Shown here: positions 23,297-32,218 of the stretch, one piece after another
Layout: each line of letters starts with the position of its first letter
Position numbering within the stretch: the first letter of the stretch is position 1
DNA from: JANPLG01 sp964609085
Lineage (GTDB): Bacteria > Armatimonadota > SYMT01
Reading direction: 5' to 3'
DNA length: 64,000 nt
Assembly (NCBI GenBank): GCA_964609085.1
Contig: CAZSRZ010000003.1
Coordinates: forward strand, 48,945 to 112,944
Translations under genes and position numbers: made by a program
Notes under the pieces: generated by a model
Seen by the model: only the letters and a program-made list of their open reading frames with translations
What the model was told of the DNA's origin: nothing
Databases searched by the model: none

Positions 23297-24418
23297 ATGT
23301 CGGACCAAGAGCCCCGATCGCCGCTGTCGAATGAGGTAGCCGTTCAGCGAGCCTCGGCCCTCATCGAGATGCACAGGGCTGAGGAGGCCCTGCCGATTCT
23401 GCGCTCCGCCCTGGCGTCAGATCCCGAGGATGGAATGGCGATGTGTGAGCTCGCCCGGGCGTACCTCTCCCTGCGGCGGTATGCCGAGTCGCGAGAGGCG
23501 GCGATCGCGGCCTCGGGACTGCTGCCCGACAACGAATGGCCGTGCCGCGTGCGCGCCTATGCAGCGATGAACATGAGTCTCCGGCGCGAGGCGATGGATG
23601 CGGCGAGGATGGCCGTTCAGCTAGCCCCTTGGGAGCCGCGCGCCTTCCATGGCCTGGCCGAGGTGATGTTGCACTTCTACCACCGCAAGGGCGCACTGGA
23701 GGCGAGCGAGAAGCTCGTGGAACTGGCTCCCGATTGGGCGGACGCGCACGATACCCGGGGCCGGGTGATGCTGATGGCGGGCAAGCCGGCGCTGGCAGAG
23801 GAGTGCTTCAAGCGGGCCCTGGCGCTGGACCCCAATGCCGGCCACACCCACAACAACCTCGGCGTCGCACTGCAGCAGCGGAACAAGCATCGGGAGTCCA
23901 TCGATGCGTTCGAGCGGGCGGCAAAAATCGACCCTCGCCAGCAGCACGCCCATCGCAACCTCGCCTCAGCGGTGGACAAGCTCGGTCAGTTCGGCGCAAT
24001 GGGGCTGGCGGTTGCCGTGCTCGCGATCCTGCGGGCGGCCCTGGTTGCCAGCCACCCCGAGGGAACGCCCGGTTGGATGCCCTATGCGACCGTCATCGCG
24101 CTTGCGCTCGTCGTCATCGGCCCCCTCGCGTGGCATCACCGCCAGTTTCGCACCCTGCCGCAGGAAACTCAGGCGTGGTATCGGGACCTCAGCCGACGGC
24201 GCCGTCGGTTTTACGTTGGCTTCTTCGCCTGGGGTGTCGGGCTGGTAGCAGGTTGGATCTTCGGGCTCCTGTTGTGGCTCCTGCTGGCGGGGTTGATTCT
24301 CGGGGCAGCGCTGACCTGGTTGACGCCCGTGCTGGGAGTTGGCGCGATCGGCTGGACCGCCGTGATGGTCCGCGTGACTCGTCGGGCGAATCGTTGGGAG
24401 ACTGAGAACCGGCCATGA
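23297..24418 (+). CDS. TPR-repeat membrane protein
   Basis: The 373-residue protein has about five tetratricopeptide repeats in its first 225 residues (for example EALPILRSALASDPEDGMAM, RVMLMAGKPALAEECFKRAL and NNLGVALQQRNKHRESIDAF), followed by four hydrophobic helices between about 230 and 365 and a basic end. TPRs form protein-binding scaffolds, so this is likely a membrane-bound adaptor with its repeats in the cytoplasm. It starts 39 bases after hisI on the same strand but need not be functionally linked to histidine synthesis. An in-frame ATG three codons earlier is possible. The large patatin-like protein follows 100 bases downstream. Confidence 0.8.
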   Translation: MSDQEPRSPLSNEVAVQRASALIEMHRAEEALPILRSALASDPEDGMAMCELARAYLSLRRYAESREAAIAASGLLPDNEWPCRVRAYAAMNMSLRREAMDAARMAVQLAPWEPRAFHGLAEVMLHFYHRKGALEASEKLVELAPDWADAHDTRGRVMLMAGKPALAEECFKRALALDPNAGHTHNNLGVALQQRNKHRESIDAFERAAKIDPRQQHAHRNLASAVDKLGQFGAMGLAVAVLAILRAALVASHPEGTPGWMPYATVIALALVVIGPLAWHHRQFRTLPQETQAWYRDLSRRRRRFYVGFFAWGVGLVAGWIFGLLLWLLLAGLILGAALTWLTPVLGVGAIGWTAVMVRVTRRANRWETENRP

Positions 24419-24518
24419 CCTGCATGTGATTGTGGTCACGTGCGAGAGGTTGAGAGTGCCTGCCCGAAGAATCGGCATCTGGAGAGAGCCGGTGCGCCCG
24501 CCGGTGACGGAGGCCGCC

Positions 24519-27500
24519 ATGGCAGTCCCCTCGACGCCCGACCCGATTCAGGCTTTCTGGCGCCCGAGCGCGCCCGATGGTGCGCCGCCTCCGCGCGAGG
24601 TGCGGCTGGCAGTGACGATGGTGGGAGGGATCTCCCTCGCCATCTACGAAAACGGCGCCGCTCAGGAGCTGTTCCAGATGACGCGCGGCCTCGGCATGTA
24701 CGGGCTGCTCAAGCAGATCACCTGCTCGCATGCGTACGTGGACATCCTCTCCGGCACCTCCGCGGGCGGTATCAACAGCCTCTTCCTTGCCGCGGCCCTG
24801 TGCCAGAAGACGGATCTCTGGCCGACGCGGGAGATCTGGATCCGGCTCGCCGACATCGACCGGCTGCTCCAGGAGCCCAACAACCCCAACGTCGAGGCAG
24901 TGCTCAGGGGGAATGACTTCTATTTGCCGGAGTTGGTGAAAGCCTTCAGCGCCATTGCGGACGAGAACAACGCCTCCACGCCCACCTGGGACAGGTCGAC
25001 GACCACCAGGCCTCCCGTCAACTCGGGCTGCACCGGTAACGGCACTGACGCTCAGTATGGGGATCTGGATCTCTTCATCACCGGGACCTACCTGCGCGGA
25101 CGCCCCAGCACGTTCTTCGACGCTCGCAACACCCCGATCTTCTGCGAGGACTTCGGCGGCGTCTTCCACCTCCGGCATCGCCCGGCCGAAGGGAAGAGCC
25201 ACCTGACGTGGACGCTCGGTGAGGATTTGATCGAGAAGGCCACCGACCTGGCCGGCGACCGCCGGCGGGATGAGCAGGGCATCCGTACCGCCCTCAAGTC
25301 GAATGGCCCGGCTCGCAGGCGGGAGATCTGCCGACGGCTGGCGGTCATCGCGCGGACGACCTCCTCCCTCCCGGCGCTTTTTGAACCCTCGCGCGTCGAA
25401 CGCTCCCTGATGAACGGCGTCATCGACCTGCCCGCGACCCACGACATCAACTACTTCGGCGATGGCGGCTACCTGAACAACCGGCCCATCAACCTGAGCC
25501 TGCGGGCGATCTTCGAGCGGCCTGCAGACAAAGAGGTTATCCGCAAGCTGATCTTTGTCGAGCCCGTTCCGGACCAGTACGGGGTGCAGCCTCGAGAGGA
25601 ACAGCCTCCACCCACCGCGCTGGGCCACCTCGCCTTCTGGAACCAGGTTCCCTCCCACCAGAGTCTCAGCGTCTGGTTCGACCAGATCCGCGAGCACAAC
25701 GACGCGGCACGGCGGCTCGCTGAGGAGCTGAAGGTCGTCCGGACGCACCTTCAGCCCGGAGACGCGGTGAGCCCGATCTCCCGCGACCTCTGGCTCAAGC
25801 TCCGCGTGCTCGACATCCGCGACTTCGTGATGGGGTGCTGGCGCCGGTCCGCCGGCCTGACCGGGTTTGACGGCCTCACGGCGGGTTCCCCGGCGGACGC
25901 CGTGGAAAACCGTGGGCTTCAACTTGCGCGGGCCGAGCTGTTGCGGCGCGTCGAGGTGCTGCTGCTGGAGTACCTGGAGCGCGAGTTCCTCCACGGCGAC
26001 GAGTCCGCACGGGCGAGGCTGCACTCCTTCGACCCGCTCTTCCTGCTCCGGATCCTCGGCCGGGCGAGCCGGGAGCTGCGTGACCTGCTGTATCCCGGCG
26101 GCACCAGCAGCGAGAACCTGACCGAATACTCCTCCGGCAGAACTCCGCAGGGGCTGCTCCAGGAGATGCTCCAGTATCTGGAGGGCCTGGATCCCGAACT
26201 GCCCTCAACGTTGCGCGCGGCGATCCGCGAGGTGGAGGATCTAAGCCTGGCCGCGCGGCGAATCCGCGACGCGGTGTGCGAGGTCACCACTGAGCTTCTT
26301 GCCGACCAGAATCTGGAGCTTGGGCGCCTGCTCGTCCCGCCGTCGGCTGCCGACGCGCAACAACGGCGAAGCGTCATCGAGGAGAAACTCCAGGATCCGG
26401 AGGCCGTCAGGCAGCTCACGGAGCAGGCAGCGATTGCCCTCCGTGCGCGGCTGATGCAACTGCTGGCTCCCATCGAGGGGGCGCTGTCGCCTGACGACGT
26501 TGACGCAGTCCTCCAAACGCGGCTCGCGACCGTTCGCGCGGACCGGCCGCCCAACCCGGTGCTGCCTACAGAACCGGCGGACCCCGAGACGATGATCCGA
26601 CAGATGCACGGCCGGCTCGCGGCAGCGTTTCGCCGAGCGGCCGAAAGCATTCGCAGTCAGGACGGCTGGAAGGCCGCCCTCCCGGCGGGAGCGACCCAGC
26701 GCTCGCTCCTGCTGCACGAGGGGCTGGAACACGAAGACGCCGCGCTCGAATACCTGGACGTCTACCTGCATCCGATCGAGCGGGCTTCGCGCATCCAGTG
26801 CTTGTCCGAGGTTGAAGTGGTCCATGTCAGCGCCCGGGATGTCCAGATGGGGTTCTCGCAGCGCAGCGCCTCGGCGAAGCTGGCGGGCGATGCCTTCAAC
26901 TCCCTCGGCGGCTTCTTCAAGCGATCCTGGCGGGTGAACGACCTGATGTGGGGCCGGCTTGACGGCTCCGCCGCGCTCCTGGACGCGCTGCTCGAGCCGG
27001 GCCGCCTGGAACGGCTGATCGCGCGCTTTGACTCCCCCGACGCTCCGGTTGCGACGCGGGTACTGGACGCGGTGCAGGGCTACGTCTTGGGCGCGGGCGC
27101 CACCCCGGGTTCGCGCGACGACCTCGGTGCCTATCTGGATGCGGAGTACTCCCCGCCGGATTCGGGAGTGACAGGGTGGGCCATGGCCAGACCTAAGATC
27201 GAGGCCTGGCTTCGGAGCGGCACCGCTCAACTCGCCCCCGACGGGATGAGGCTGCTGAAGGAGTTCATCCTGGCCCGCCACCAGATCGAGATCCTGCAGC
27301 AGGAGGTGCCCGATGCACTGGCCGAGGCCGTCGCCGAGCACGCGGAGTGGCAGGGCGAAGATCGGGTGGCTGACGGCACGCCGGTCCTTCGCGATGCCGC
27401 CGAGCAGGGAGTCGCCTCCGGCCTGGCGGTAGCCGCCGACATGCTCTCCCGGAAGCTCGGCGTTCAGCCGGATTCCCCGACCCGGTCCGCCGTCGGAGCC

Positions 27501-28958
27501 CAATCCCGAGGCATGGTGAATGACCTCTTCCGCGATGGGGACGGCAGATTCTCAGTCACCCAACTGGTCGGCTTCTTCACCAACGAGTACCGCATCGGCG
27601 AGGAGACACTCTCCCGCGACGTTCCGCCGTTGGTGAACCTGGAACGGGCCGCACGCGGGGTTCTGGCGACCTTGCATGTGGTCGAGAACTCGCTGACCGA
27701 GCGGGTGAAGGCGTGCGCGGCCTCACGCCTGGCCGGCACCTGGGTGATCCAGCCGGTCGGTATCGTGGCGGGGGCGTTCTTCAACTTCACCAACGCCATG
27801 CGCATGGGGCGGGCAGCGCAGGCCGCCATCCACGCTGTGCTGTGGGGATTGATCGTGGGGGGAGTGCTGCTGAGCTTCACGGGCTGGAACGAGAAGTTTC
27901 GTTGGCAAACCTGGGGGGTTGTGGTTCTGGCTCTCCTCATGGAGAGCCTGTGGTGGTCGTTCCAGGCGCGCTCATGGCAGTTCGCCGGGCGGCTGATGGC
28001 GGGGGTTGGCGGGCCAATGTGCGTCTACAGCCTGTTGTACGGGCCAGCCCTCTCCGTCCCCGCTTCCTTCAGCTCCGTACCGCTCATCCAGACGCTCGGG
28101 ATCCAATTCCGAAGCTTCGTGCACTCCATCCGCCCGCAGGGTGAAGCTCCCCCCGCCATCGTCTGGCAGCTCGGGCTCCTCATGCTGGTGGCCGGGTGCA
28201 TCACCTACATTTGGGGCCGGCTGCGGACCAGCATCGGCCCCCTCCGCGACACGGCCTCGTTGGCCACCCTGAGCCTGATCGTGGCCGGCGGCATACTCCT
28301 CGTCCGGTGGGGGCTCCATCCCACCGACTTGCTCACTCCAACGCTCACCCGATCACTTCCGCTGCCGCTCCTTTCCATCTCCTTGATCGTCGCGCTGGTG
28401 GAGTACCTGATACTCCGGCACACGGTGATGCCGACCTGGATCCTGCGATTCGAGATGGCGGGGTCGCCGTCCGCCGCGCGAATGCTGGTGACACAGTTCC
28501 CGGTTTCCATCGTAAGACTGGCGGCGTGGACGCGCGGGCTCCACGCCGTGGCGTTTTCGACGATGGTCGTGGCGACGACCTGTCTCACGCTCCGGGCGGA
28601 TGAGTATCTGCATGACGCACTTGGCGACCTGGGGACCGGGCTGGCGCTTGCCGCCCTGGCGTCGATTCCGCTTGACCTGATAGGGACAGGATGCATGGTC
28701 CAGCTCATCCGCAGATTGTCCGACAAGAGCTGGCGGGAGGTAGGCGACCTTCATCTCCGCGCGCTCCGGCTCTGTTCGCGGGTGCGATACGGCCTGATCG
28801 GCGTGGTGGTCGCCTACCTGGTGCTGGCGATCGGCATCCGCCTCACGCCGCCGCAGGGGAGCGTCGCCTCCAGGGGACCGACCGTGCCCTCATCGGGAAG
28901 TGCGGTCGATCCAGCGGAGGGTCTCGGGAGCCTGCCAATCCGTCAGCCGCCCAAGTAG
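24519..28958 (+). CDS. Giant patatin-like phospholipase (DUF3376-type) with membrane segments
   Basis: The 1479-residue protein starts at the ATG at 24519 after CGGAGG. Its N-terminal third is a patatin lipase: oxyanion glycines in VTMVGGISLAIYENG, nucleophile GTSAGG (Ser81) and the dyad Asp in FGDGGYLNNRP (Asp315). Patatins are acyl hydrolases with a Ser-Asp dyad, often active on membrane phospholipids. The long middle is helical and probably corresponds to the DUF3376-type region of bacterial patatin-like proteins. The last 350 residues contain roughly eight hydrophobic helices, so the enzyme is likely membrane-bound. Length far exceeds ordinary patatins. The final 69 bases overlap the convergent LOG-family gene. 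Confidence 0.82.
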   Translation: MAVPSTPDPIQAFWRPSAPDGAPPPREVRLAVTMVGGISLAIYENGAAQELFQMTRGLGMYGLLKQITCSHAYVDILSGTSAGGINSLFLAAALCQKTDLWPTREIWIRLADIDRLLQEPNNPNVEAVLRGNDFYLPELVKAFSAIADENNASTPTWDRSTTTRPPVNSGCTGNGTDAQYGDLDLFITGTYLRGRPSTFFDARNTPIFCEDFGGVFHLRHRPAEGKSHLTWTLGEDLIEKATDLAGDRRRDEQGIRTALKSNGPARRREICRRLAVIARTTSSLPALFEPSRVERSLMNGVIDLPATHDINYFGDGGYLNNRPINLSLRAIFERPADKEVIRKLIFVEPVPDQYGVQPREEQPPPTALGHLAFWNQVPSHQSLSVWFDQIREHNDAARRLAEELKVVRTHLQPGDAVSPISRDLWLKLRVLDIRDFVMGCWRRSAGLTGFDGLTAGSPADAVENRGLQLARAELLRRVEVLLLEYLEREFLHGDESARARLHSFDPLFLLRILGRASRELRDLLYPGGTSSENLTEYSSGRTPQGLLQEMLQYLEGLDPELPSTLRAAIREVEDLSLAARRIRDAVCEVTTELLADQNLELGRLLVPPSAADAQQRRSVIEEKLQDPEAVRQLTEQAAIALRARLMQLLAPIEGALSPDDVDAVLQTRLATVRADRPPNPVLPTEPADPETMIRQMHGRLAAAFRRAAESIRSQDGWKAALPAGATQRSLLLHEGLEHEDAALEYLDVYLHPIERASRIQCLSEVEVVHVSARDVQMGFSQRSASAKLAGDAFNSLGGFFKRSWRVNDLMWGRLDGSAALLDALLEPGRLERLIARFDSPDAPVATRVLDAVQGYVLGAGATPGSRDDLGAYLDAEYSPPDSGVTGWAMARPKIEAWLRSGTAQLAPDGMRLLKEFILARHQIEILQQEVPDALAEAVAEHAEWQGEDRVADGTPVLRDAAEQGVASGLAVAADMLSRKLGVQPDSPTRSAVGAQSRGMVNDLFRDGDGRFSVTQLVGFFTNEYRIGEETLSRDVPPLVNLERAARGVLATLHVVENSLTERVKACAASRLAGTWVIQPVGIVAGAFFNFTNAMRMGRAAQAAIHAVLWGLIVGGVLLSFTGWNEKFRWQTWGVVVLALLMESLWWSFQARSWQFAGRLMAGVGGPMCVYSLLYGPALSVPASFSSVPLIQTLGIQFRSFVHSIRPQGEAPPAIVWQLGLLMLVAGCITYIWGRLRTSIGPLRDTASLATLSLIVAGGILLVRWGLHPTDLLTPTLTRSLPLPLLSISLIVALVEYLILRHTVMPTWILRFEMAGSPSAARMLVTQFPVSIVRLAAWTRGLHAVAFSTMVVATTCLTLRADEYLHDALGDLGTGLALAALASIPLDLIGTGCMVQLIRRLSDKSWREVGDLHLRALRLCSRVRYGLIGVVVAYLVLAIGIRLTPPQGSVASRGPTVPSSGSAVDPAEGLGSLPIRQPPK

Positions 28959-29480
28959 GCGGCGCGGGTCTTCATCCGTGATCGCCAGTGCCTGATGCTG
29001 CGGCCGGACGAACCCCTCGCTCACGGCGTGCTCGAAGAGAGTCAGGAGGGGGTCAAAGAAGCCCGCGACGTTGAGCAGACCGATGGGGCGGCCCTGAATG
29101 CCGAGCTGGCTCCAGGTCAGCGCCTCGCAAAGTTCGTCCAGGGTGCCGAATCCCCCCGGAAGGGCAAGGGTGGCGTCTGAGAGGTCGGCCATCAGGGCCT
29201 TGCGTTCGTGCATCGTGCGGACCACCACCAGCCGCGTCAGCCTGGTGTGGGCGACCTCCCAGGTTACAAGGTCCTCTGGAATCACTCCTGTGACTTCGCC
29301 GCCAGCCGCCAACGCGGCGTCCGCCACGGCGCCCATGAGCCCCACGTTTCCGCCGCCGTAGACGAGGTGAATCCCACGATCCGCCAGCAACCCGCCCACC
29401 TCGTGGGCAGCGGCGAGGTACTCCGGCCGAGCACCGCGACTGGAGCCGCAGAAGACGCAGAGAGCCCGGATCTGCGGCAC
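28890..29480 (-). CDS. LOG family protein (TIGR00730-type Rossmann fold)
   Basis: The 196-residue protein shows the LOG signature: VFCGSSRGARPEY, LVYGGGNVGLMGAVADAAL, MHERKALMADLSDATLALPGGFGTLDELCEALTWSQLG, with the PGGFGTxxE active-site motif. Members cleave cytokinin-type or other nucleoside 5'-monophosphates to base and ribose phosphate; in bacteria the true substrate is often AMP or unknown. The GTG start at 29480 lies six bases after the zinc-ribbon stop, so the two are cotranscribed. Its 3' end overlaps the patatin gene tail-to-tail by 69 bases. Confidence 0.92.
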   Translation of the reverse strand: MPQIRALCVFCGSSRGARPEYLAAAHEVGGLLADRGIHLVYGGGNVGLMGAVADAALAAGGEVTGVIPEDLVTWEVAHTRLTRLVVVRTMHERKALMADLSDATLALPGGFGTLDELCEALTWSQLGIQGRPIGLLNVAGFFDPLLTLFEHAVSEGFVRPQHQALAITDEDPRRLLGRLTDWQAPETLRWIDRTSR

Positions 29481-29486
29481 GAGCGG

Positions 29487-29690
29487 CTAGATGTGTCGCA
29501 CTTTGGTGCGGGGAGAGCTGGCGGCTGAGGTGGAGCTTCCCGTGTTGGTCGCGTAGAACACGCCGATTTGCCGCCGCGTCTCCTCGCTGCCGCACTCGGG
29601 GCAGGGCGCGGGCAGCGTCATTTCGTCTATCTTCCGCTTCAGTGTGAATTCGGCCTCGCAGGCCTCGCACCGATAGTCGTAGAATGGCAT
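29487..29690 (-). CDS. FmdB-type small zinc ribbon protein
   Basis: This 67-residue protein begins MPFYDYRCEACEAEF and continues to PCPECGSEETRRQIG, giving two CxxC knuckles typical of the FmdB putative regulatory family. The C-terminus is a Ser/Thr-rich tail. The ATG at 29690 is taken because family members start with MPxYDYxC; an in-frame start 14 codons upstream is unlikely. The biological role of this family is not settled; regulation of amidase expression was proposed for the founding member. It is followed closely by the LOG-family gene. Confidence 0.9.
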   Translation of the reverse strand: MPFYDYRCEACEAEFTLKRKIDEMTLPAPCPECGSEETRRQIGVFYATNTGSSTSAASSPRTKVRHI

Positions 29691-29842
29691 CCCTACTTCT
29701 CCCCGGCCCGGCTGTTCGCGAATCCTGCGCAACCCCTGGGCCCTAACCTCGTTATATCCGCCGGGACAGACTCCGCGGTGAGGGTCCCGGGCAGGAGAGC
29801 GCCTGCGCCGGGGCGAATCGTGGACCGAACTGGGGGTGAAAC

Positions 29843-30847
29843 ATGGCCGGGTTTTTCAACCGACTTCTGAATCAGTGGATCGACGTCATCGAGTGGACGG
29901 ATACGACCAACGATACGATGGTCTTCCGCTTCCCGGTGGCCAACAGTGAGATCAAGATGGGGGCGAAGCTGACCGTCCGCGAGGGTCAGGTTGCCGTCTT
30001 CGTCAACGAGGGTCAGATCGCGGACGTGTTCGGCCCGGGGCTGCACACCCTGGCGACCCAGAACATGCCGCTGCTCACGATGTTGAAGAGCTGGCCGCAT
30101 GGCTTCAACTCCCCGTTCAAGGCGGATGTCTACTTCTTCAGTACCAGGCAGTTCACCGACCTGAAGTGGGGGACGAGCAACCCGATCCCGATGCGAGACG
30201 CGGACTTCGGGGTCGTGCGCACGCGGGCGTTCGGCAGCTATGCCCTGCGCATCACGGATGCTTCAAAGTTTCTGCGCGAGGTGGTCGGCACCGACGGGCT
30301 CTTCCAGACCGGCGAGATCACCGGCCAGCTTCGGGACCTGGTCGTGACTGAGTTCACGACCGTGCTCGGGGAGCTGAAGGTGCCGGTGCTGGATCTGGCC
30401 GCCAACTACCGGACGCTGTCGGCCGACATCCAGAAGCAATTGAGCGACCACTTCGGCCAGTACGGGCTCGAGCTCACCCGCTTCCTCATCGAGAACATCT
30501 CCGTGCCGCCAGAGGTGGAGGCCGCGATGGACAAGCGTTCCAGCATGGGAGTGCTGGGAGTGCGTGACTTCACCACCTTCCAGGCCGGCACCGCGATGGA
30601 GGTGGGAGCTGCCGCCGGTGGGGGGAGCCCGGCCGGCGACATGGCGCAGATGATGGCCGGCATGGCGATTGGGCAGCAGTTGGTGCAGAATATGCAGGCC
30701 GCTGCCAATCCTCCCGCTACGGCTCCTGCTGCCCCAGGCAAGACCGTCGTGGAGCGGCTGAAGGAACTCAAGGAGCTTCACGAAGCGGGGATCCTCACGG
30801 ATGACGAGTTTGCGGCGAAGAAGGCCGATCTCGTCAGCCAGCTCTAG
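29843..30847 (+). CDS. SPFH domain protein with C-terminal SHOCT motif
   Basis: The 334-residue protein resembles the YdjI-like group annotated as virion core or SPFH proteins: N-terminal QWIDVIEWTD, the SPFH core (LTVREGQVAVFVNEGQIADVFGPGLHTL, RAFGSYALRITDASKFL), an Ala/Gly/Met-rich linker, and a final short SHOCT-like helix pair, VERLKELKELHEAGILTDDEF. No membrane segment is seen, so it probably associates with the membrane through partners. SPFH proteins organise membrane microdomains. The ATG follows GGGGGTGAAAC. The zinc-ribbon membrane protein next door is its usual genomic partner. Confidence 0.86.
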   Translation: MAGFFNRLLNQWIDVIEWTDTTNDTMVFRFPVANSEIKMGAKLTVREGQVAVFVNEGQIADVFGPGLHTLATQNMPLLTMLKSWPHGFNSPFKADVYFFSTRQFTDLKWGTSNPIPMRDADFGVVRTRAFGSYALRITDASKFLREVVGTDGLFQTGEITGQLRDLVVTEFTTVLGELKVPVLDLAANYRTLSADIQKQLSDHFGQYGLELTRFLIENISVPPEVEAAMDKRSSMGVLGVRDFTTFQAGTAMEVGAAAGGGSPAGDMAQMMAGMAIGQQLVQNMQAAANPPATAPAAPGKTVVERLKELKELHEAGILTDDEFAAKKADLVSQL

Positions 30848-30865
30848 CCCAGAGAGTCGGTCCAC

Positions 30866-32128
30866 ATGAGCGCGGGCATTGAGCACGAGTTACTGGCCGT
30901 CGGCTCAACGCACGGCCCCGGAGACGTTCGCAAATTCCCCTGCAAGCAGTGCGGGGCGCAGCTCAGCTTCTCTCCGGGGCAAACCCTGCTTGAGTGTGCC
31001 CACTGCGGGCATCGGGAGCAGATCCCGACCACCCCCGAAGAGATCGCGGCTGTCCGGGAGTACGACCTGGAAGCGGCGCTCGCCAGCATGCCGCAGACCA
31101 CCGGATGGGGCGAGGAGCGGCGATCGGTCGCCTGCGAGAACTGCGGGGCGGTCAGCACCTTCGAGCCCGGGCAAGTCGCGGGCCAGTGCGCCTTCTGCGG
31201 CTCCAACAAGATTGTCGAGCGGCCGTCTGAGGTCAACGTCATCCAGCCCGAGACCCTGGTCCCGTTCCGTGTCCGCAAGGAAGAGGCCACGGCTCAGTTC
31301 CGGACCTGGATCTCGAAGCTCTGGTTTCGGCCGAACAACCTCAAGCACGCGGGCCAGCTAGCCAAGATCTCCGGCGCGTACCTGCCCTTCTGGACCTACG
31401 ACGCCTTTACCGCGTCAAGCTGGACGGCGATGCGGGGCTGGCACTACTACGAGACGGAAACCTACACGGAGACCGACTCGAATGGGAACACCGTCACCCG
31501 GACCCGCCAGGTCCAGCGCACGCGGTGGGAGCCCGCCTGGGGAACGCGGCAAGACTTCTTCGACGACGAGCTGGTGTGCGCTTCGCGCGGACTGCCTCCT
31601 AAGCTGATTCAGGGCGTCTGCCCGTTCGACCTGGCGGAGCTCCAGGGCTATCAGCCCGCGTTTCTCTCCGGGTTCACCGCAGAGGAGTACCAGGTTGATC
31701 TCGGCCAGGGGTGGCTCGTCGCGCGGGAACGCATGGAGAGCGCCATCCACAGCCGCTGCGCGGGCGATGTCGGCGGCGACACCCACCGGGATCTGCACGT
31801 GGACACCGCCTGGAGCCAGATGACCTGGAAGCATCTCTTGCTCCCGATCTGGGTGGCGGCCTATCTGTACAACGGCAAGAGCTACCGGTTCCTGGTCAAT
31901 GGCCAGACGGGGAAGGCGACAGGCGAGGCACCGCTGAGCTGGTGGAAGATCGGCACCCTGATCCTGGTGATCGTGCTGATCGTCGTAGGCATTGTGCTCT
32001 TCCTGCGCTGGAAGGAAGGGCAAACGACCATGGGACTCGGTCCGGCGGCCGGCCTGGGGGTGGGTCCGGCAGCGGTGGGGCGACCGGAGGTGGGAGAACT
32101 GATCCTGTGCCTCGCCCGGCTGCTCTGA
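30866..32128 (+). CDS. Zinc-ribbon membrane protein, partner of SPFH protein
   Basis: The 420-residue protein opens with two zinc ribbons, FPCKQCGAQLSF...LECAHCG and VACENCGAVSTF...CAFCGSN, followed by a soluble region with YLPFWTYDAFTASSWTAM and a single strongly hydrophobic helix (IGTLILVIVLIVVGIVLFL, about residues 371-390) before a Gly/Pro tail. This combination is found next to SPFH genes in many bacteria, as in the Bacillus ydjG-ydjH-ydjI group linked to envelope stress. It starts 18 bases after the SPFH gene and is cotranscribed with it. The ribbons face the cytoplasm if the tail is outside. Confidence 0.82.
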   Translation: MSAGIEHELLAVGSTHGPGDVRKFPCKQCGAQLSFSPGQTLLECAHCGHREQIPTTPEEIAAVREYDLEAALASMPQTTGWGEERRSVACENCGAVSTFEPGQVAGQCAFCGSNKIVERPSEVNVIQPETLVPFRVRKEEATAQFRTWISKLWFRPNNLKHAGQLAKISGAYLPFWTYDAFTASSWTAMRGWHYYETETYTETDSNGNTVTRTRQVQRTRWEPAWGTRQDFFDDELVCASRGLPPKLIQGVCPFDLAELQGYQPAFLSGFTAEEYQVDLGQGWLVARERMESAIHSRCAGDVGGDTHRDLHVDTAWSQMTWKHLLLPIWVAAYLYNGKSYRFLVNGQTGKATGEAPLSWWKIGTLILVIVLIVVGIVLFLRWKEGQTTMGLGPAAGLGVGPAAVGRPEVGELILCLARLL

Positions 32129-32169
32129 TGCGCTTGCGCCGGCCCCAACGAATATTCTAAACCCTCTTT

Positions 32170-32175
32170 ACTTAA
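32170..32175. promoter_or_regulatory. Candidate operator upstream of ROK gene
   Basis: An AT-rich element TTTACTTAAGAAGG surrounds the palindrome CTTAAG, just upstream of the -35 box at 32181. ROK/NagC repressors bind AT-rich inverted repeats of this sort and often control themselves. The flanks are only partly symmetrical. Confidence 0.3.
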
Positions 32176-32180
32176 GAAGG

Positions 32181-32218
32181 TTGACTAACCCCAGGCGGGG
32201 CGCGATCATGCGGATATG
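32181..32218 (+). promoter_or_regulatory. Promoter placed for leaderless transcription of ROK gene
   Basis: TTGACT (32181-32186), a 17-base spacer and GATCAT (32204-32209) are followed after six bases by the ATG at 32216. The predicted first transcribed base is the A of the start codon. No ribosome site lies upstream, in agreement with a leaderless message. Confidence 0.5.

Noticed and set aside
24189..26024. A 611-codon minus-strand open frame
   Set aside because: Antisense to the TPR and patatin genes, both supported by motifs.
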